Source: Irineochytrium annulatum (lineage: Eukaryota > Chytridiomycota > Chytridiomycetes > Chytridiales > Chytridiaceae). Taken from it: 35,010 nt of DNA. A model generated the notes under the pieces. The model was not told the DNA's origin and searched no databases. It saw only the letters and a program-made list of their open reading frames with translations. A program made the position numbers and the translations under genes. Within the stretch, counting starts at the first letter, position 1. Every line of letters starts with the position of its first letter. The stretch spans positions 1-35,010 of the forward strand of contig JADGJL010000096.1 in NCBI GenBank assembly GCA_027600665.1, read 5' to 3'. Below are positions 12,580 through 24,365 of the stretch, in pieces.

Positions 12580-12767
12580 TTGACTAAGATTGGGAATGAG
12601 GTGTTTAGATAACTAGATATGAGCAGATGTGCATTAGATGTAGCGATACAATACAGGTATTAGATTAGGGGTGGTAAAGTAAGAAAATATCAGCGCAGCA
12701 TAAGAATAGGGTTATGGCTCAACCATTACGATAAAGCGCTGATGACTGGGTCGATGAGGAAAAGCGC

Positions 12768-13399
12768 TTAGGCCTCGATCTCGGTCTGGCGGGCCGACTT
12801 GTTTACGCTGACGTCTGGGTTCGAGCGGGACGGCGAACCCGTGTTGGCGTTGGCCGAGGCCGCGTCCTCGTGGTGGCCGCGGTGGACGAAGCCCATGTTT
12901 TCGACAGGCTTCCTTGGGGTGTCTAAACAAAGCATACGCCAAGGTAAGAAAGTGCAAGGTAGATAGGCGAAGAGAGGGTATAAAAAGAGGAGGGTACTCA
13001 CTGAGCGCGTGCTGGTTGGCGACAGTCTCGATACCATACGAGGGGGTCTCGCCGGTGCCGACCTTGATCTTGTGCAGGCCCTCGTTCGACTTCTTGGGGG
13101 CGTTCACGGCCGAGACGACGGCGACAGAGTCGGCAACCTGGGCGGCCTTGTGCTTAGGAACGTGCTTGTCGCACCACACCTGGCCGGAGTGCGCCTGGAA
13201 GGTCTTGAGGGACAGAGTAATCCCGCAGGTCGGGTCCTCGCATTTGAAGCAGCCCTGTGGGACGGAGAAGGTCGATGAGCTTCAACGACGCACGGAAGGA
13301 AGAGGGGAGGCTTACCTTGTGGTACCACTTGCTGGCCGCCTCGACCTTCTCAGTCTGGTAGACGGTCTTACAGCATTTGCCGCAGGCTTGCGATGACAT
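12768..13399 (-). CDS. Single-LIM-domain protein
   Basis: Three exons (13399-13316, 13254-13002, 12922-12768) give 163 residues. Residues 6-59 form one LIM domain with ligands C6-x2-C9-x17-H27-x2-C30-x2-C33-x4-C38-x17-C56-x2-H59. The C33-x4-C38 spacing has two more residues than the usual x2 (KCEDPTC). The VYQTEKV segment and WCDKH end resemble the LASP/CRP class. The remaining ~100 residues are low-complexity (Asn/Ser/Ala) with a PRKPVENMGFVHRGHH patch. Such proteins are usually actin-associated or protein-protein adaptors. This one has no partner domain (no SH3, no nebulin repeat), so its role is open. It diverges from IFT80 with 493 bp between start codons. Confidence 0.85.
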
Positions 13400-13892
13400 G
13401 TTGAGTTGGTGTTAGCGAGGGTGGTGAGTAGAGGAGGAGCTTATGGATGTGAGCGGGTCGTGGCCGCCGTCGGCCGCTTTATACAAAAGGTCCCGACCGA
13501 GCATGGATGTTCGGAAGGGGCGCACTGATGTTTCCGTGATCGGATGCGGACAACACGACTGGAAGGCGTCCAGGAATAGACTCTTCGCCATCCACGAAGC
13601 CGGAAGGCGGCAGGCGGCGGAGTATTTAGCACGCTGCGGGTAAAGCCCAATAGCATCACTCCTAAAGTTCCGATTATTTGCGGCCTGCATGGTGAATAAT
13701 CTCGGGATTCAATGTTCGATATTTGGCAAACTCCTCGAATAGTCGTGCCAATACCGGTCTCCCGTGCATAGCTTCGGTTGGTAGATCGCTAATGTAGATA
13801 TGTAAGTATTGCCCTTATCCTGAAAGACGCGGTCAAATTCCCCTGCAGCGCATTTGACGAACCCAACTCCGCCAGGAGTCGAGGCACAGCGG
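13400..13892. other. Divergent intergenic region between the LIM gene and IFT80
   Basis: This 493-bp stretch should carry the promoters of both genes. Short minus-strand ORFs at 13412-13690 and 13833-14075 match nothing. I looked for an RFX X-box (GTNRCC...RGYAAC type), as in animal ciliary promoters, and saw no convincing copy. Confidence 0.5.
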
Positions 13893-16800
13893 ATGAAGAT
13901 CAAGATCCACCAGCCGCCCCGGAAGCGTGCGTAGACCTTGGAAGGACTGCCGGCATATACTGGGCGGTCTCTTATCGACCCGTTTTCTTGCAGATGGCGA
14001 CACGGTCACCAGTGTCGGCTGGACGGGCAACAACGAGCTGTTCTCTTGCGGGTAACGCCTTTTGAATGAATGCACTGGCTCGCTTACTGCTTGTCATTTC
14101 CGCGTCGGCTGATACTGGGTTGTCGCCAGGGACGACCGCAAGATGCTGAAGTGGACGAGTGACGGAGAGTTCATCGGGCCGGTTCCCGCCGCGGTCTTTG
14201 ATTCACCTCCTCCCTTGAAGCAGCAACAGGGACCTCCGCCCGTCTTTTACGTCAGCGATCTGCAATGGTTCCCCCCCGCACCTGGGAAGGGCCAGACGGT
14301 TGCGGATCTTTACGTTGCCGGAGGAACGGATGGTCTGCTTCGCGGAAGGGAAATTTCAGTCTGCTAAATACTGCTGTGTGACTAGGGCGCTTTTACCTCT
14401 GCTCCAAAGGAGGAAGGGTGGAGAAGGTGGTCGATGCACACAAGGGGGCTTTGCTGGCGCTGAAATGGAACTACGAAGGCTCGGCTCTTGTCACCGGTTG
14501 GAAATTTGACGTGATATATGGTTTTTACGCGTGTTCTAGCGGGAGAAGACGGGCAGGCGAAGATTTGGTCAAGAAGTGGGATGCTACGATCTGTTCTTGT
14601 GTCGACAGGTACTTGTTTTGTCTAAACACGTTCTGTTAATGCGGCCAGGCTATCCCATATACTCGATCGTGTGGTCACCGGACAACGACCAAATTCTGTA
14701 CACAAACGGTCGGAATCTAGTTATAAAGCCCATACAGCCCTCGACAAAGCCCAATCAGTGGAAGGCTCACGATGGCGTTATCCTCAAAGTTGACTGGAAC
14801 TTTATCGCCAATTTGATCATATCTGGCGGGGAAGATCGGAAATACAAGGTCTGGGACAGCTTCGGCCGCCAGCTTTACTCCAGTTCACCTCACGACCACC
14901 CGATTACGAGTCTTGCTTGGAATCCGTCGGGGGAAATGTTTGCAGTGGGGTTGTTTAACACATTGAGGGTCTGCGATAAGCTAGGCGTGAGTTCGGTCTT
15001 GGCAGGTTTTTTCTCACGACCGTAAAGTGGTCCTACGCGGTCGCGAAACCGGAGAGCGGGTCCATCTTTAGCATCGCATGGACGCCAGACGGAACGCAGA
15101 TTGCGTGCGCTGGCGGCGACGGGGCTGTCGTGTTTGGGCACGTCATCGACCGGTAGGGAATGCATGTTAAGATAAGGTTTGAAGCGGGACTTCAGGCGAT
15201 TTGAATGGAAAAACTACGAGGTTACTTTGCTGGATGATCGGAAAATCCAAGTTCACGACGTAATTCACGGCGCAAATGAAAATTTAGGTACGTAAAACGT
15301 TTTTTTGTTGTGGCTCAAGCTGACTTATTTCAGAATTCCGGGATAGAATTGTTAAGGCTTCGTTCGCTTTCGCGCATCTTATTGTGGCAACCTCGGTCCA
15401 ATGCTATGTCTACAGCGATAAGAATTGGAACACACCAGCTATAATCGACTTGACGAACAACGGTCGCGTTATATGCATCAAGCAAAGCTCAGAGTACGTC
15501 GTTGTAAAGAACAGCGGAAGTCGCTCATAATTTCATCAAGCTTCTTCGCAATTGTGGACAACTTCACCGGCATCCAAATCTTTACGTACGAAGGGCGGAC
15601 GGTCAGCCATCCGAAATACGCTGGAATACGCCCCGAGTTTATCACCCTCCAAACTATCAGCCTTTCGAATGACGTCTTGGTTGTAAAGGATCGGACAGAC
15701 GAGCAAGGTTTGTTACACGGTTACTGGAATAGCGGAATGAACGGTTTACTAGCTATCTATGCGTTCGAGGTCTCTAGCGGTCGGCTGATAGGCGAAGGAC
15801 CGATAAAAATGCCCACGGATGCTTTAGAGATAGCGTTAAACCAAACCGCAGCGCCGTCCAGTGGCCGGTTGTTGGTCGTTGTGGACAAGAATCAAGATAT
15901 GTACATCACGCCTGTCATCAAGCCCAATGTTAAAAAGCTGGGTGCGTGTCGTTTCGGGTGGAATTGTCAATATTTACGTGCGTACTAGGGACAATGGTTG
16001 AGACGTTTTCTTGGAACGACGAAACTGATATGATCGCCGCCATGGTCGACAGCAAATTCGTGGTCTGGTATTACCCCAGCGTCGTCTTTATTGACGAGGA
16101 TGTGGAATCTTTGACTCGATTTGAGAAGGACGGAGCGTACGAGAGACATTTTAGGATGATCACTAACGTTGAAAAGGCAATTTGGCAAACATGCTCAGTT
16201 TGTAAGTTTCATCGGCACTCAGTGCACCGTAAGGAAGGCGGACGGCGCGCTAATTACCGTAAAGTGAGTTCATACCGCCTGATGCGCGCCGACATTGACC
16301 ATGGTCAGCAATATATCACCTCTCCCCGCTATGCTGCAAGATATATCGCGGAGAAAGCACTGGGAGGAGGCTATTAGGATATGTCGATATGCAAAGGTAT
16401 TGACATAGTGGCGCGCAGGATTGATAATGTATGAATAGATGAAAGAATTATGGGCATGCCTTGCGGCAATGGCCATATCTGGCCAGGATCTTAACACGGC
16501 AGAGCTCGCCTACGCGGCCATAGACGAGGTTCAAAAAGTCCAATACATCTGCTACATCCGGGATATCCCGTCGGCGGAGGGGAGATCCGCCGAGTTGGCG
16601 CTCCTACGGCGACAACCGAAGGAAGCGGAGGCGATCCTTATATCCGCCGGGTTGGTTTACCGGGCCATTAAGATGTGGATAAACCAGTTCAATTGGGACA
16701 GGTAGAGGTTATGCATCTGGTCTGGCGTAATGAGTTGGCAACAGGGCTCTTGAGCTGGCAATCAAGCACAAAACGCACGTGGACACGGTACTGTACTTCC

Positions 16801-16964
16801 GGGATAAGTTCCTGAAGAAGATGAGCCGGAGGGAGACGATTAAGCAGTTCTTGCAGTACTCGCAGAGCGTAACGTTCGACGCGGAGAAAATCAAGGCTAA
16901 GATAGCCATGGAGGAGGACAGCGAGCGGACAAAGTCGAGCACGACGAAGCAAAGTAGGCAGTAG
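13893..16964 (+). CDS. IFT80: Intraflagellar transport protein 80 (IFT-B)
   Basis: Sixteen exons give 783 residues, close to the human ~777: 13893-13926, 13994-14051, 14130-14332, 14386-14496, 14540-14608, 14649-14986, 15028-15152, 15196-15287, 15334-15493, 15541-15707, 15753-15941, 15989-16136, 16177-16263, 16309-16396, 16439-16701, 16745-16964. All phases agree. Two WD-repeat propellers fill about residues 10-570, with hallmarks such as [39 protein letters not shown] and [11 protein letters not shown] helical C-terminus follows, with [34 protein letters not shown] and [11 protein letters not shown]80 is part of the IFT-B complex that carries cargo to the flagellar tip. The gene shows that the organism builds a flagellum. 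Introns 6, 9 and 12 end in AAG. CFAP99 follows after 77 bp. Confidence 0.97.
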
Positions 16965-17041
16965 AATTCATCGCAGATGTAGTTAGAATAGATATGGTAG
17001 TGCGTGGCTCCCACAACTACGAAAATTGACAGTCGGCATTG

Positions 17042-19574
17042 ATGGCTTCACCAAAGCCTTCCACGCCAGGGAGCCCCACCGGCCAGGACAAGCACAGGGT
17101 TCTCCTGCAAAGATGCCAGCAGCTGATGTCAACTCACCCGGAGCTGGCCACGTCCGACTTTCGACGGAAAAGGGTGAAGGCGGACGGCCTAGAGCCCGGC
17201 ATCCCTCCTCTGGCGGAACCCATGATCGTGGACGAGACGGAGCTGCTTGCGGACTTCTGGAAGGAGCACGGGGTAGCTTTGCATTCAGACCTTGGCGTCG
17301 TAATGCTCACGATGGATGTCGATGAAAGATCAAAAACGATTCTGAGAGAATATTCCTTGAGGAGACATTGGTCGGCGTTCTACGGAATCGGAAAGCGCTC
17401 GAGGTGAGAGCATCTCACGTTTTTGTCCTGTTCTTGACGCTTCGGAAAGGTCGTTCTCCGGCTGTTTTACGAAAAGACCGGAGGCCGTTACTTGCGATCC
17501 GAGTACAACTTGTTCGCGATCCTGATCTACCTCGGTGTCTTCAGACTGAAGGAGCTCACCTTCACGGAGTACAGAAAGTTCATCAAGGTGTGCGACCCGA
17601 CGAAGATGTCAAGATTGGTGGCGTTCATGTTCGATTCGTCGCATCTTGTGGGGGGATGTCTGGCTGAGGAGTGGGGGAAATTCTTTGATCACGATTACGT
17701 AAAGGTGAAGATTGCGTTTCGATCACACCGTCCCCTAACGGACGTTTTTAGACGACGTTTGTGGCGCCATTATTGGATTATGCAGAAGAGGCAAAGGCGT
17801 TGACGGAGGAATTGCTAGCAAGATCAAGTAACGGTATGGTACCACGGAAGTCCTCGCGGAAAGGAACTGGTGAGTTTGAATAGCTTGATTTTTCTCACTC
17901 CCTCAGAATTCGAGCCGTTCCTCTTAACGAGGCCAAACGCACGAAAGCTCCCTGAACCCACAGTTATCGTTTCCACATTAACAAAGGTACTGGAAAGGCA
18001 CTAGTCATTGCCTCTGTCTAACAGCTGATTGGAGGCTCGGCCGATCCCGAAAGATTTCTACTCGGGCAGCGGCGAAAAGGAAGCCCTAGAAAAAAAAAAG
18101 GCGGAAAACCGCGAGCGTCAAAAGGTATATACTTTATTTATAGCAAACAGTGAACCTTCTGGTGCAGGCTGAGCAACAAAAAGCCGCCGAAAGGTTGTTC
18201 AGCGTCGCGAAAAAAGGCCCATCCGAGAAGGGCAAGCAAATCCGGCAGAAGATCGTCGCAGAGACTGAAAAGAAGGAGTGCCTTAGCGTCAGCCGGAGGC
18301 CGCTAAAACAAATCCCGCCTTCATTTAAGGAGCCTGTAGCTGTGAAGCTTACGACGGCCACGATATTGAGGGAGGACGCTCTTGTTCGGAAGGCACGGAG
18401 TGAGGAACAAAAGGCGATGGCGGCCGCCGAGATCAGTCTTCGTGATGCATCTGAGTTCAATTCCTGGCAGGAGGAGTTGAAGCAGAAAGGTTTGAAGACT
18501 CCTAATCTTGCAAATAGTAACCTATTTTCAGCGGACTATGAGAAAAAGATAGAGGCCGAGAAGCGGAAGATCGAGATTCAGCTGCTGCATGAAGAGGCGC
18601 TGGAGGCTAAACAGGATAGAATTCGACAGAATCAGGAGATTGTGAAGGAGGCAAAGAGCGAAAGCGAGGCCTTAAAGGAGATTGCGGAGGCGGCGAAGAA
18701 GAATCAGGACGAGGAGAACCGGAAGAAGATCGAAGGGGTCCATGACATACAGGAAGGTGTACAAAAGGCGAAGATCAAGGTCGTGTCGGAGAACCAGCGG
18801 AAAGGTTAGTTTTCTTTTCATATAGAAACCATTATTCACGTGGAGAACAGCGGCGGATATGCTTTTGGAGAATCAGGCTTTAAGGGAGAAGGCGCAGAGG
18901 GAGGCGGATGAGGAGCTCGCGCGGAAGGCGGAGTTGATCCAGCAGATCCGGCTGCTCGAAAGAAGTGTTGCCCCCGTCGGATCGTACGTAAAAAGCGTCG
19001 ACCCGACCGAGACAGCGGGCCTGGGTCTTCTTGGCGAAATGTCGACTTTAGAGGTGAGGAAGTGTTTAATACTGCTCCGGTGCAAAATCCTGAACGGCTA
19101 TACCAGCTTCAAGAGCGGTGGGTGATGGCGAAGAATAGGCACGCTGAGTGGGAGGAGTCGAAGCGGCGGGAGATTATTGAGACCAAGAAGATACGCGAGA
19201 GCCAAATGCAAGAGAAGCTCGAAGGCATCGACAAAGAACGTTGGGAGCGCGCCAGAGCCCGAACGAAGATGTCAGCGCCAATATCGGCGGCACCAACGTC
19301 CGCTTCGGTGAAAGCCGACCCCACGGTGCTCCAAATGCGAGAAAAACTGGCTCAAAAGAGGGAGGCGAATCGGATGGCGCGAAAGGGCGTGGGGGCCGTC
19401 CCACCCGTGGGCGGAATACTGAAGGCGGCTGTGGCGGCTGCGGCGGCCGATCCGCCGACCGAGAACAAGAAGGGCGCGGACGTTGGAATCGATGAGAGGG
19501 CGAAGAGGCGGATGATTCTAGAAGAAAAGAGATTCCGGCTGCTAGAGGGTGCGGTCAAAATACCAATAGAATAA
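17042..19574 (+). CDS. CFAP99: Cilia- and flagella-associated protein 99 (CFAP99) homologue
   Basis: Nine exons (17042-17272, 17329-17403, 17450-17704, 17752-17869, 17907-17986, 18035-18124, 18168-18804, 18851-19053, 19107-19574) give 718 residues. The N-terminal third is a helical domain: [65 protein letters not shown] linker [18 protein letters not shown] and RPIPKDFY follow. From about residue 285 on it is long, charged coiled coil (Glu/Lys/Arg/Ala-rich), with [15 protein letters not shown] and GEMSTLELQERW. This layout matches CFAP99, an axonemal protein. Introns 1 and 2 end in AAG; intron 5 must end in GAG (17987-18034), because an in-frame TGA blocks the CAG just upstream. The stop TAA lies inside an AATAAA. 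It forms a flagellar pair with IFT80. Confidence 0.85.
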
Positions 19575-19575
19575 A
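19570..19575 (+). terminator. Poly(A) signal AATAAA containing the CFAP99 stop codon
   Basis: The TAA stop at 19572-19574 is the centre of an AATAAA hexamer, so the 3' UTR can be very short; the next gene starts 95 bp on. Confidence 0.45.
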
Positions 19576-19669
19576 CATAAAGAAGTACAACAGTAAACGC
19601 GTGTGGATGAAACAGTCCTGCACATTCGGTGGAAGCCATTCAAGGTGGAATCAAGAGGTCAAAAAAAAG

Positions 19670-20144
19670 ATGGCGGAGGCGGAAACTGTCAAGCTCATCA
19701 GCGCGGACGGGTTCGAGTTCATCATCGACCGGAGATGCGCCATGGCATCGGGTACCATCAAGAACATGCTGTCGAGTCCAGGTGCGTAGCAGAAGAACGT
19801 CGTTGCTTGCTGGCGCCTTGGCTCCGCGCCAGTCGGTGACCTCGCTGACGTCGCCAACAGGCCAATTCACGGAATCCGTCCAGAACGAGGTTACCTTCCG
19901 TGACATTAAGTGAGGGCAAGCTCTTCTCTTTCTGGCTTCTCCGTCTCCCTTCATTGGGTTGTTGGCTTCGGTTTTGAACTCACAGTCGCGTTACGACACC
20001 AGGGCCGTCGTCCTGGAGCGCGTCTGCAAGTTTCTCTACTACAAAGTCAAATACACAAACACCACCGAAGAGATCCCGCCGTTCGATATTGATCCGGAGC
20101 AGGCACTGGAGACGCTCATGGCCGCCGACTTCCTGGACTGCTGA
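19670..20144 (+). CDS. ELOC: Elongin C
   Basis: Three exons (19670-19781, 19861-19909, 20003-20144) give 100 residues; metazoan elongin C has about 112. The whole protein is a Skp1/BTB-POZ fold: [54 protein letters not shown], then [13 protein letters not shown] and the end [12 protein letters not shown], typical of the family. Elongin C bridges cullin ubiquitin ligases (with elongin B and BC-box proteins) and was first found in a transcription elongation complex. The second intron must end at CAG 20002 rather than the CAG at 19985, because only that join restores the RDIKAVVLERV core. An in-frame codon upstream at 19601 is not needed; the ATG at 19670 gives the family N-terminus. Confidence 0.95.
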
Positions 20145-20332
20145 ACGCAACGTCGTGTGTCTAGTCTAAGAGCTGTTGTTGAGTAACGGTGCCGCCTCGC
20201 TGGAGAAATGAGTGGATAGCGCCAGTGGGGAAAGCAGGTTACACACATCCTTTATGCTTTGTGAGTTATGGGATTTATTATCCATTTTGTGTGATTTTTA
20301 CAAATAAGCAAGTAAATTAAAAATAAGAAGCC

Positions 20333-23218
20333 ATGAGTGAGCTAAGCCGCAATATCCAAAGGAGGCTTGAATTGCGCAAGCCTCCTAGAAAGATGAGCAC
20401 AGAGCTCGATGGGGACGGTGTGCCAATGCTGGTGAACGTCACGTTCTCCTCGAAAGGGCAGGATCACTCGCTATCGATCCCGGTTGTGTCCAAGAAGGAT
20501 GGCACGATATCGAGCTCGCTGACCGCGCTGAGGGAGCGGATGGCCGACTCGCGCATCCCGCAGGAGATGGAGAACGCCGTGCGGGATCTCGTCTCGAGGG
20601 CCGCCGCCAAGGCCCACGTACACGTCAACGATGATTTGACAATGAGACGTATGCCTCGTTCCCTTGTTTACCTCGCGCCGCGTTGGGACTTGCTTAATCT
20701 TGACGTCCCCTCTTCCAGCTCTGCCCGCGGAGGAACGGGCTGCGAACATTCGCGACTGGTCGAATGCATATAGAAGGCACACGGTCATGTACTCGGAGCA
20801 GGCGGAGGTGTGATTGTTGTGGACTTTCTTCAGACTGACGTGTTGTCAGCCAGTTTTCCCAAAGGCTTACAATGGCCTCGTGAACTCCTCGTCGACGACG
20901 CTCTTTGACACGCTGCTGCAGTTGGAGCGGAGCTATGCGCAGGTTGTTGAGGATGCATGGGCCCAAAGTGAGCAGAAGCTCGCCGAGTTGCAGTCGAAGT
21001 AGTTTGGTCGCCCTTGCCGGCTTGATTAACGACTGGGACAGGCATGCGATGGAAATGGACATGGCCGTTAAGGAAGGCATGGCTGGTCAACCGAGCTTCG
21101 CCAACCTTGTGGCCCAGCAGTTGGAGGAGATGGAGATGTTGCAGGCGACGACGGAAAGCCAGATGCAGGAGATTTACGAGTCGCAGCGGACTGAGTACAG
21201 GGACTTTGTTATCAAGGTAGACCTTGATGTCGATGACGCCTTGGCTTAAACTCGTAGGTGCACGATGAAATGGTCTTCCGAGCAGGACAAACGCCGCCGT
21301 CTGTGGAAAGTGAGTCCGGAACGCCGCACCGGGCAGGGTCCGCTCTCTCCGTTTTCGATTTGACTTCCACAAGTCATCGCCAGGCGAAGGCGAAGGCGGA
21401 AAAGGGTACAAAGGTGGTTTCAGCTGCGATCAAGAAGCTCGAACGGATGCCGTCGACGGAGGTGCTGCATATGGATAACAGTTCAAGGTCCTCGAAATGG
21501 GATGCGGCTCGAAAACTGCCAGCGGAAGCCCCTGATGTAAAGCAATGGTTGAGCATAAGTAGCTGCTGACGCTTCTACCTTTTCAAGCCCGAGCTTTTGA
21601 AACTGACTAGGGAGATTGAGGAGATGGGCTTTACGGCCGATCAAGCGAAGGCGGCCCTTGAGTTAACGAAGAACCATATGGTACGCTGTCGCCTTATTTT
21701 ATGGGCCCTGACATGTTTCTTTTTTTGCAGGAGCAAGCGGTAGTAATGCTCCTCGAGAACCCGGAGCGAATAACGGACTACATCCAATCACGCGTGGCAT
21801 CCCCGAAACGGGTCGCTACATTGGCGGAACCCGTCCGGATAGCCTCTACAGGCAGCATAAGCCGGCAGGGCTCCAACCTCTGGGCCCCTCGTTTCCCACA
21901 GGGCCAACCTCCCATTGCCGGCTCGCCGGCGCAGTCGGGGTCCGCAACGCCGATCGAGTCGCCCATGCCGGGGAAGCGGGCCTTCTCCCCGCTCGCGTTC
22001 ATACAGCAGCAGCAGGTGAAACTGGCGAATCATGGGTCGGCGCCCTTAAAGAAGATGTCGAGTTTGTTTGGAAAGGCCCTTGGAATTGATGAGCATGAGA
22101 GTTCCGTGTAGGTTATTTTTTGGGTTTTCGGATTTAACGTATTAGCTAAACGAACCAAAGGCGGAATTCCATGTACAACGGGCTCGATGGCGAGCTTTCC
22201 GAACTGTTCACCATCTATTTCGGTACGCAGGTGCGGACTATGTATAATCTCCGCCTTAGCGTGTCAAGCATAAGCGACACGCTCTTCCGGTCACAGTCGG
22301 ATCCGGCCCAGGAGGCTGCATTTCGAGCTCAGACGGCGTCCAGTCTCTATTCTCATAACCTTTCCGGTGTCATCTTAGTCCTGGAACCCCGGGATTTCAA
22401 AAAATATGGGACAGGAAAAACCGCAAATTCAGGTGTGAGGAGGAAGCCGTACTTGAGGCGTCGTTGCTTATGTCATTCAAGCGTTTGTTCAGCGATGTAA
22501 ACGATCGACGGAGTTCCACTTTGATGATCTCGATACGCAATTGCAGAAAGTAAAGGACGCATACAAGCGTAACGACACTGGTGAGCCTGATATAAAAGAA
22601 GGTTCGTAATATTTGTGAACTATAATTCGTTAACCTTCACGAACCACTTCAAAGGAGATTTCTTCGTTACAAAACATTCGAATTTACCGCAACTGCACGT
22701 CGTTTTCCACCTTTTCATCAGCGACGAGTGTAAGTGTGATTTTGCTGATGAAGTGCAACTTACCCGGTTCTGTCACAGCTATCAAATCCGAAATAACGAC
22801 CCAGTCCCCTATCATGGCTGGCTACCGAAACATTCTCAAAGCGGCGCACCGGTGCGACGTCCACAACTTGACCATTCCCCTCCTCCTGCTCCCCGACGAT
22901 GCGAACGAGCCCATGTCGCCATCAAGTAACGCCCTTTCGGGCATGTCGACGCCGACGTCGAATACGGGATCCACGAACCGCGCGCTGATGGCGAACCTCT
23001 CGGAGGCCGCGATACAGCGTCGCGCGGAGCTGGTTCTGAAGGGGACCAAGGGGATGATCATGGGCCAGTCGAGGGCGAGCAAGCATAGTGGGGATAGTTC
23101 GGGGTTAGAAAAACATGGGAGGTCATTGCAGTTTTTGCTGCCAGGGTCGCTTGTGAGGACGGTGGATACGTTTAATGGCGTCAGAGAGCGGCTGTCGGAG
23201 ACATTCAGAACAACATAA
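20333..23218 (+). CDS. FERRY complex subunit 3 homologue (C12orf4 family) with UBA-like segment
   Basis: Eleven exons (20333-20648, 20719-20807, 20850-20998, 21042-21216, 21258-21536, 21588-21680, 21731-22107, 22161-22432, 22482-22580, 22655-22729, 22779-23218) give 787 residues; human C12orf4 has about 550. The N-terminal half holds LPAEERAANIRDWSNAYRR, VFPKAYNGLVNS and a coiled-coil-like stretch. Residues about 337-378 look like a UBA domain (REIEEMGFTADQAKAALEL...AVVMLLEN). A disordered Pro/Ser region follows. The C-terminal family core has DGELSELFTIYFGTQVRTMYN, RSTEFHFDD, GDFFVTKHSNLPQLHVVFHL and RNILKAAHRCDVHNLTIPLL. In mammals this subunit belongs to the FERRY Rab5 effector complex on early endosomes, which binds mRNAs; the fungal role is inferred only. 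Introns 5, 7, 8 and 9 end in AAG. Confidence 0.83.
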
Positions 23219-23280
23219 TAGGGAAATAGTTGGAATACGCAGAAGAGGCTTGTAAATCTCCATCCTCGTCGCCAAGGCGC

Positions 23281-24190
23281 ATGGCCGACGATGGCGACCT
23301 AAAATGCGACCTCCTTGACGACTTCGCCATCATCGTGCAGGTGTTACTGGGTGCGCTGGCTCTCGGATCATTGGCCTTTAAGCGACATCGAGAGAGCCCG
23401 AAGAGGCCAGGTCAGTAAACGGGTTGTCGCTCACCAGGAGGCTGATGTTGCTTGAGACAGTGCTGATATGGGTCATGGATACGAGCAAACAAGCGCTTGG
23501 GTCAGCGTTGGTTCACTTCAGCAACGTTGTCGCGGCCTACTTCTCCGGCAATAACGGGAACGATGTTCGAAACCCTTGCATCTGGTAATACACCTGCTTA
23601 GTCAGTGCCCTTGTTCTAATATCTTTAAAAGGTACTTTTTAAACATTGCACTGGACACCACCGCCGGCGTCGGGCTCCTTTACGTCTTCCTGCGCGGCCT
23701 CCATGCCATTGCAGAACATTTGAACGTGAAGGACATCGAGACGGGCAACTACGGCCAACCGCCCCGCTTCCAGCCCTGGCTCCGCCAATTCCTTTTGTAC
23801 CTTACGGGCTGGTTTTTCGTTAAGCTCGTCGTGGTGCTATCCCTCGAGACGTTTCCAATCTTCTCCTTGGCCGCCGAGTGGATCCTTGGGCCCATCACGC
23901 GGACGCGCGATCCCCGGTTACAGGTGTTGGTCGTGATGCTGCTGTTTCCGCTGTGCATGAATATTGTCCAAGCCTGGTTGATAGACACGTTTATCAAAGG
24001 CAAACGATATGGAGCTAGCAAGAGATACATGGCGGTTGAGGAGGGGCCTGATGACGAGGAGGGGGACGAGGGGGAGCGGGGTTTCATCCGGGACGAGGTG
24101 GACGGGAGGGGTGGGAGGGAGACCATTGCCAGCCGGCTGGTGTTGACGCCCCCGAGGCGCCCGTCGCCTTCGGGGAGCAGGGACGATTGA
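23281..24190 (+). CDS. STIMATE/TMEM110-family multi-pass membrane protein
   Basis: Three exons (23281-23410, 23461-23584, 23632-24190) give 270 residues. Family hallmarks are DFAIIVQVLLG near the start, KQALGSALVHFSNV, YFLNIALDTTAGVG, and LRQFLLYLTGWFFVKLVVV. Four or five hydrophobic helices lie between residues 12 and 215, followed by an acidic and Arg/Pro-rich cytosolic tail. In animals STIMATE sits in the ER near plasma-membrane contacts and promotes STIM1 activation in store-operated calcium entry; the yeast relative YPL162C is a vacuolar membrane protein. Which applies here is unknown. The gene starts 62 bp after the FERRY3-like stop. Intron 2 ends in AAG. Confidence 0.88.
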
Positions 24191-24365
24191 TGGACGGTTG
24201 CCCGCTTTTAATATTATTGACCACATCTGTTGGCATTTACATTAGCTAATTGGGCGGCTTGAAGTGTCAGATAATTTCGCCTCAAATCGATTCTGCCGCC
24301 CCATTCTCCAGCCTTGCGATATCTCGCCGTCCTCGATTCTTTGAGTGCCCCTTAGCTGCAACCTG

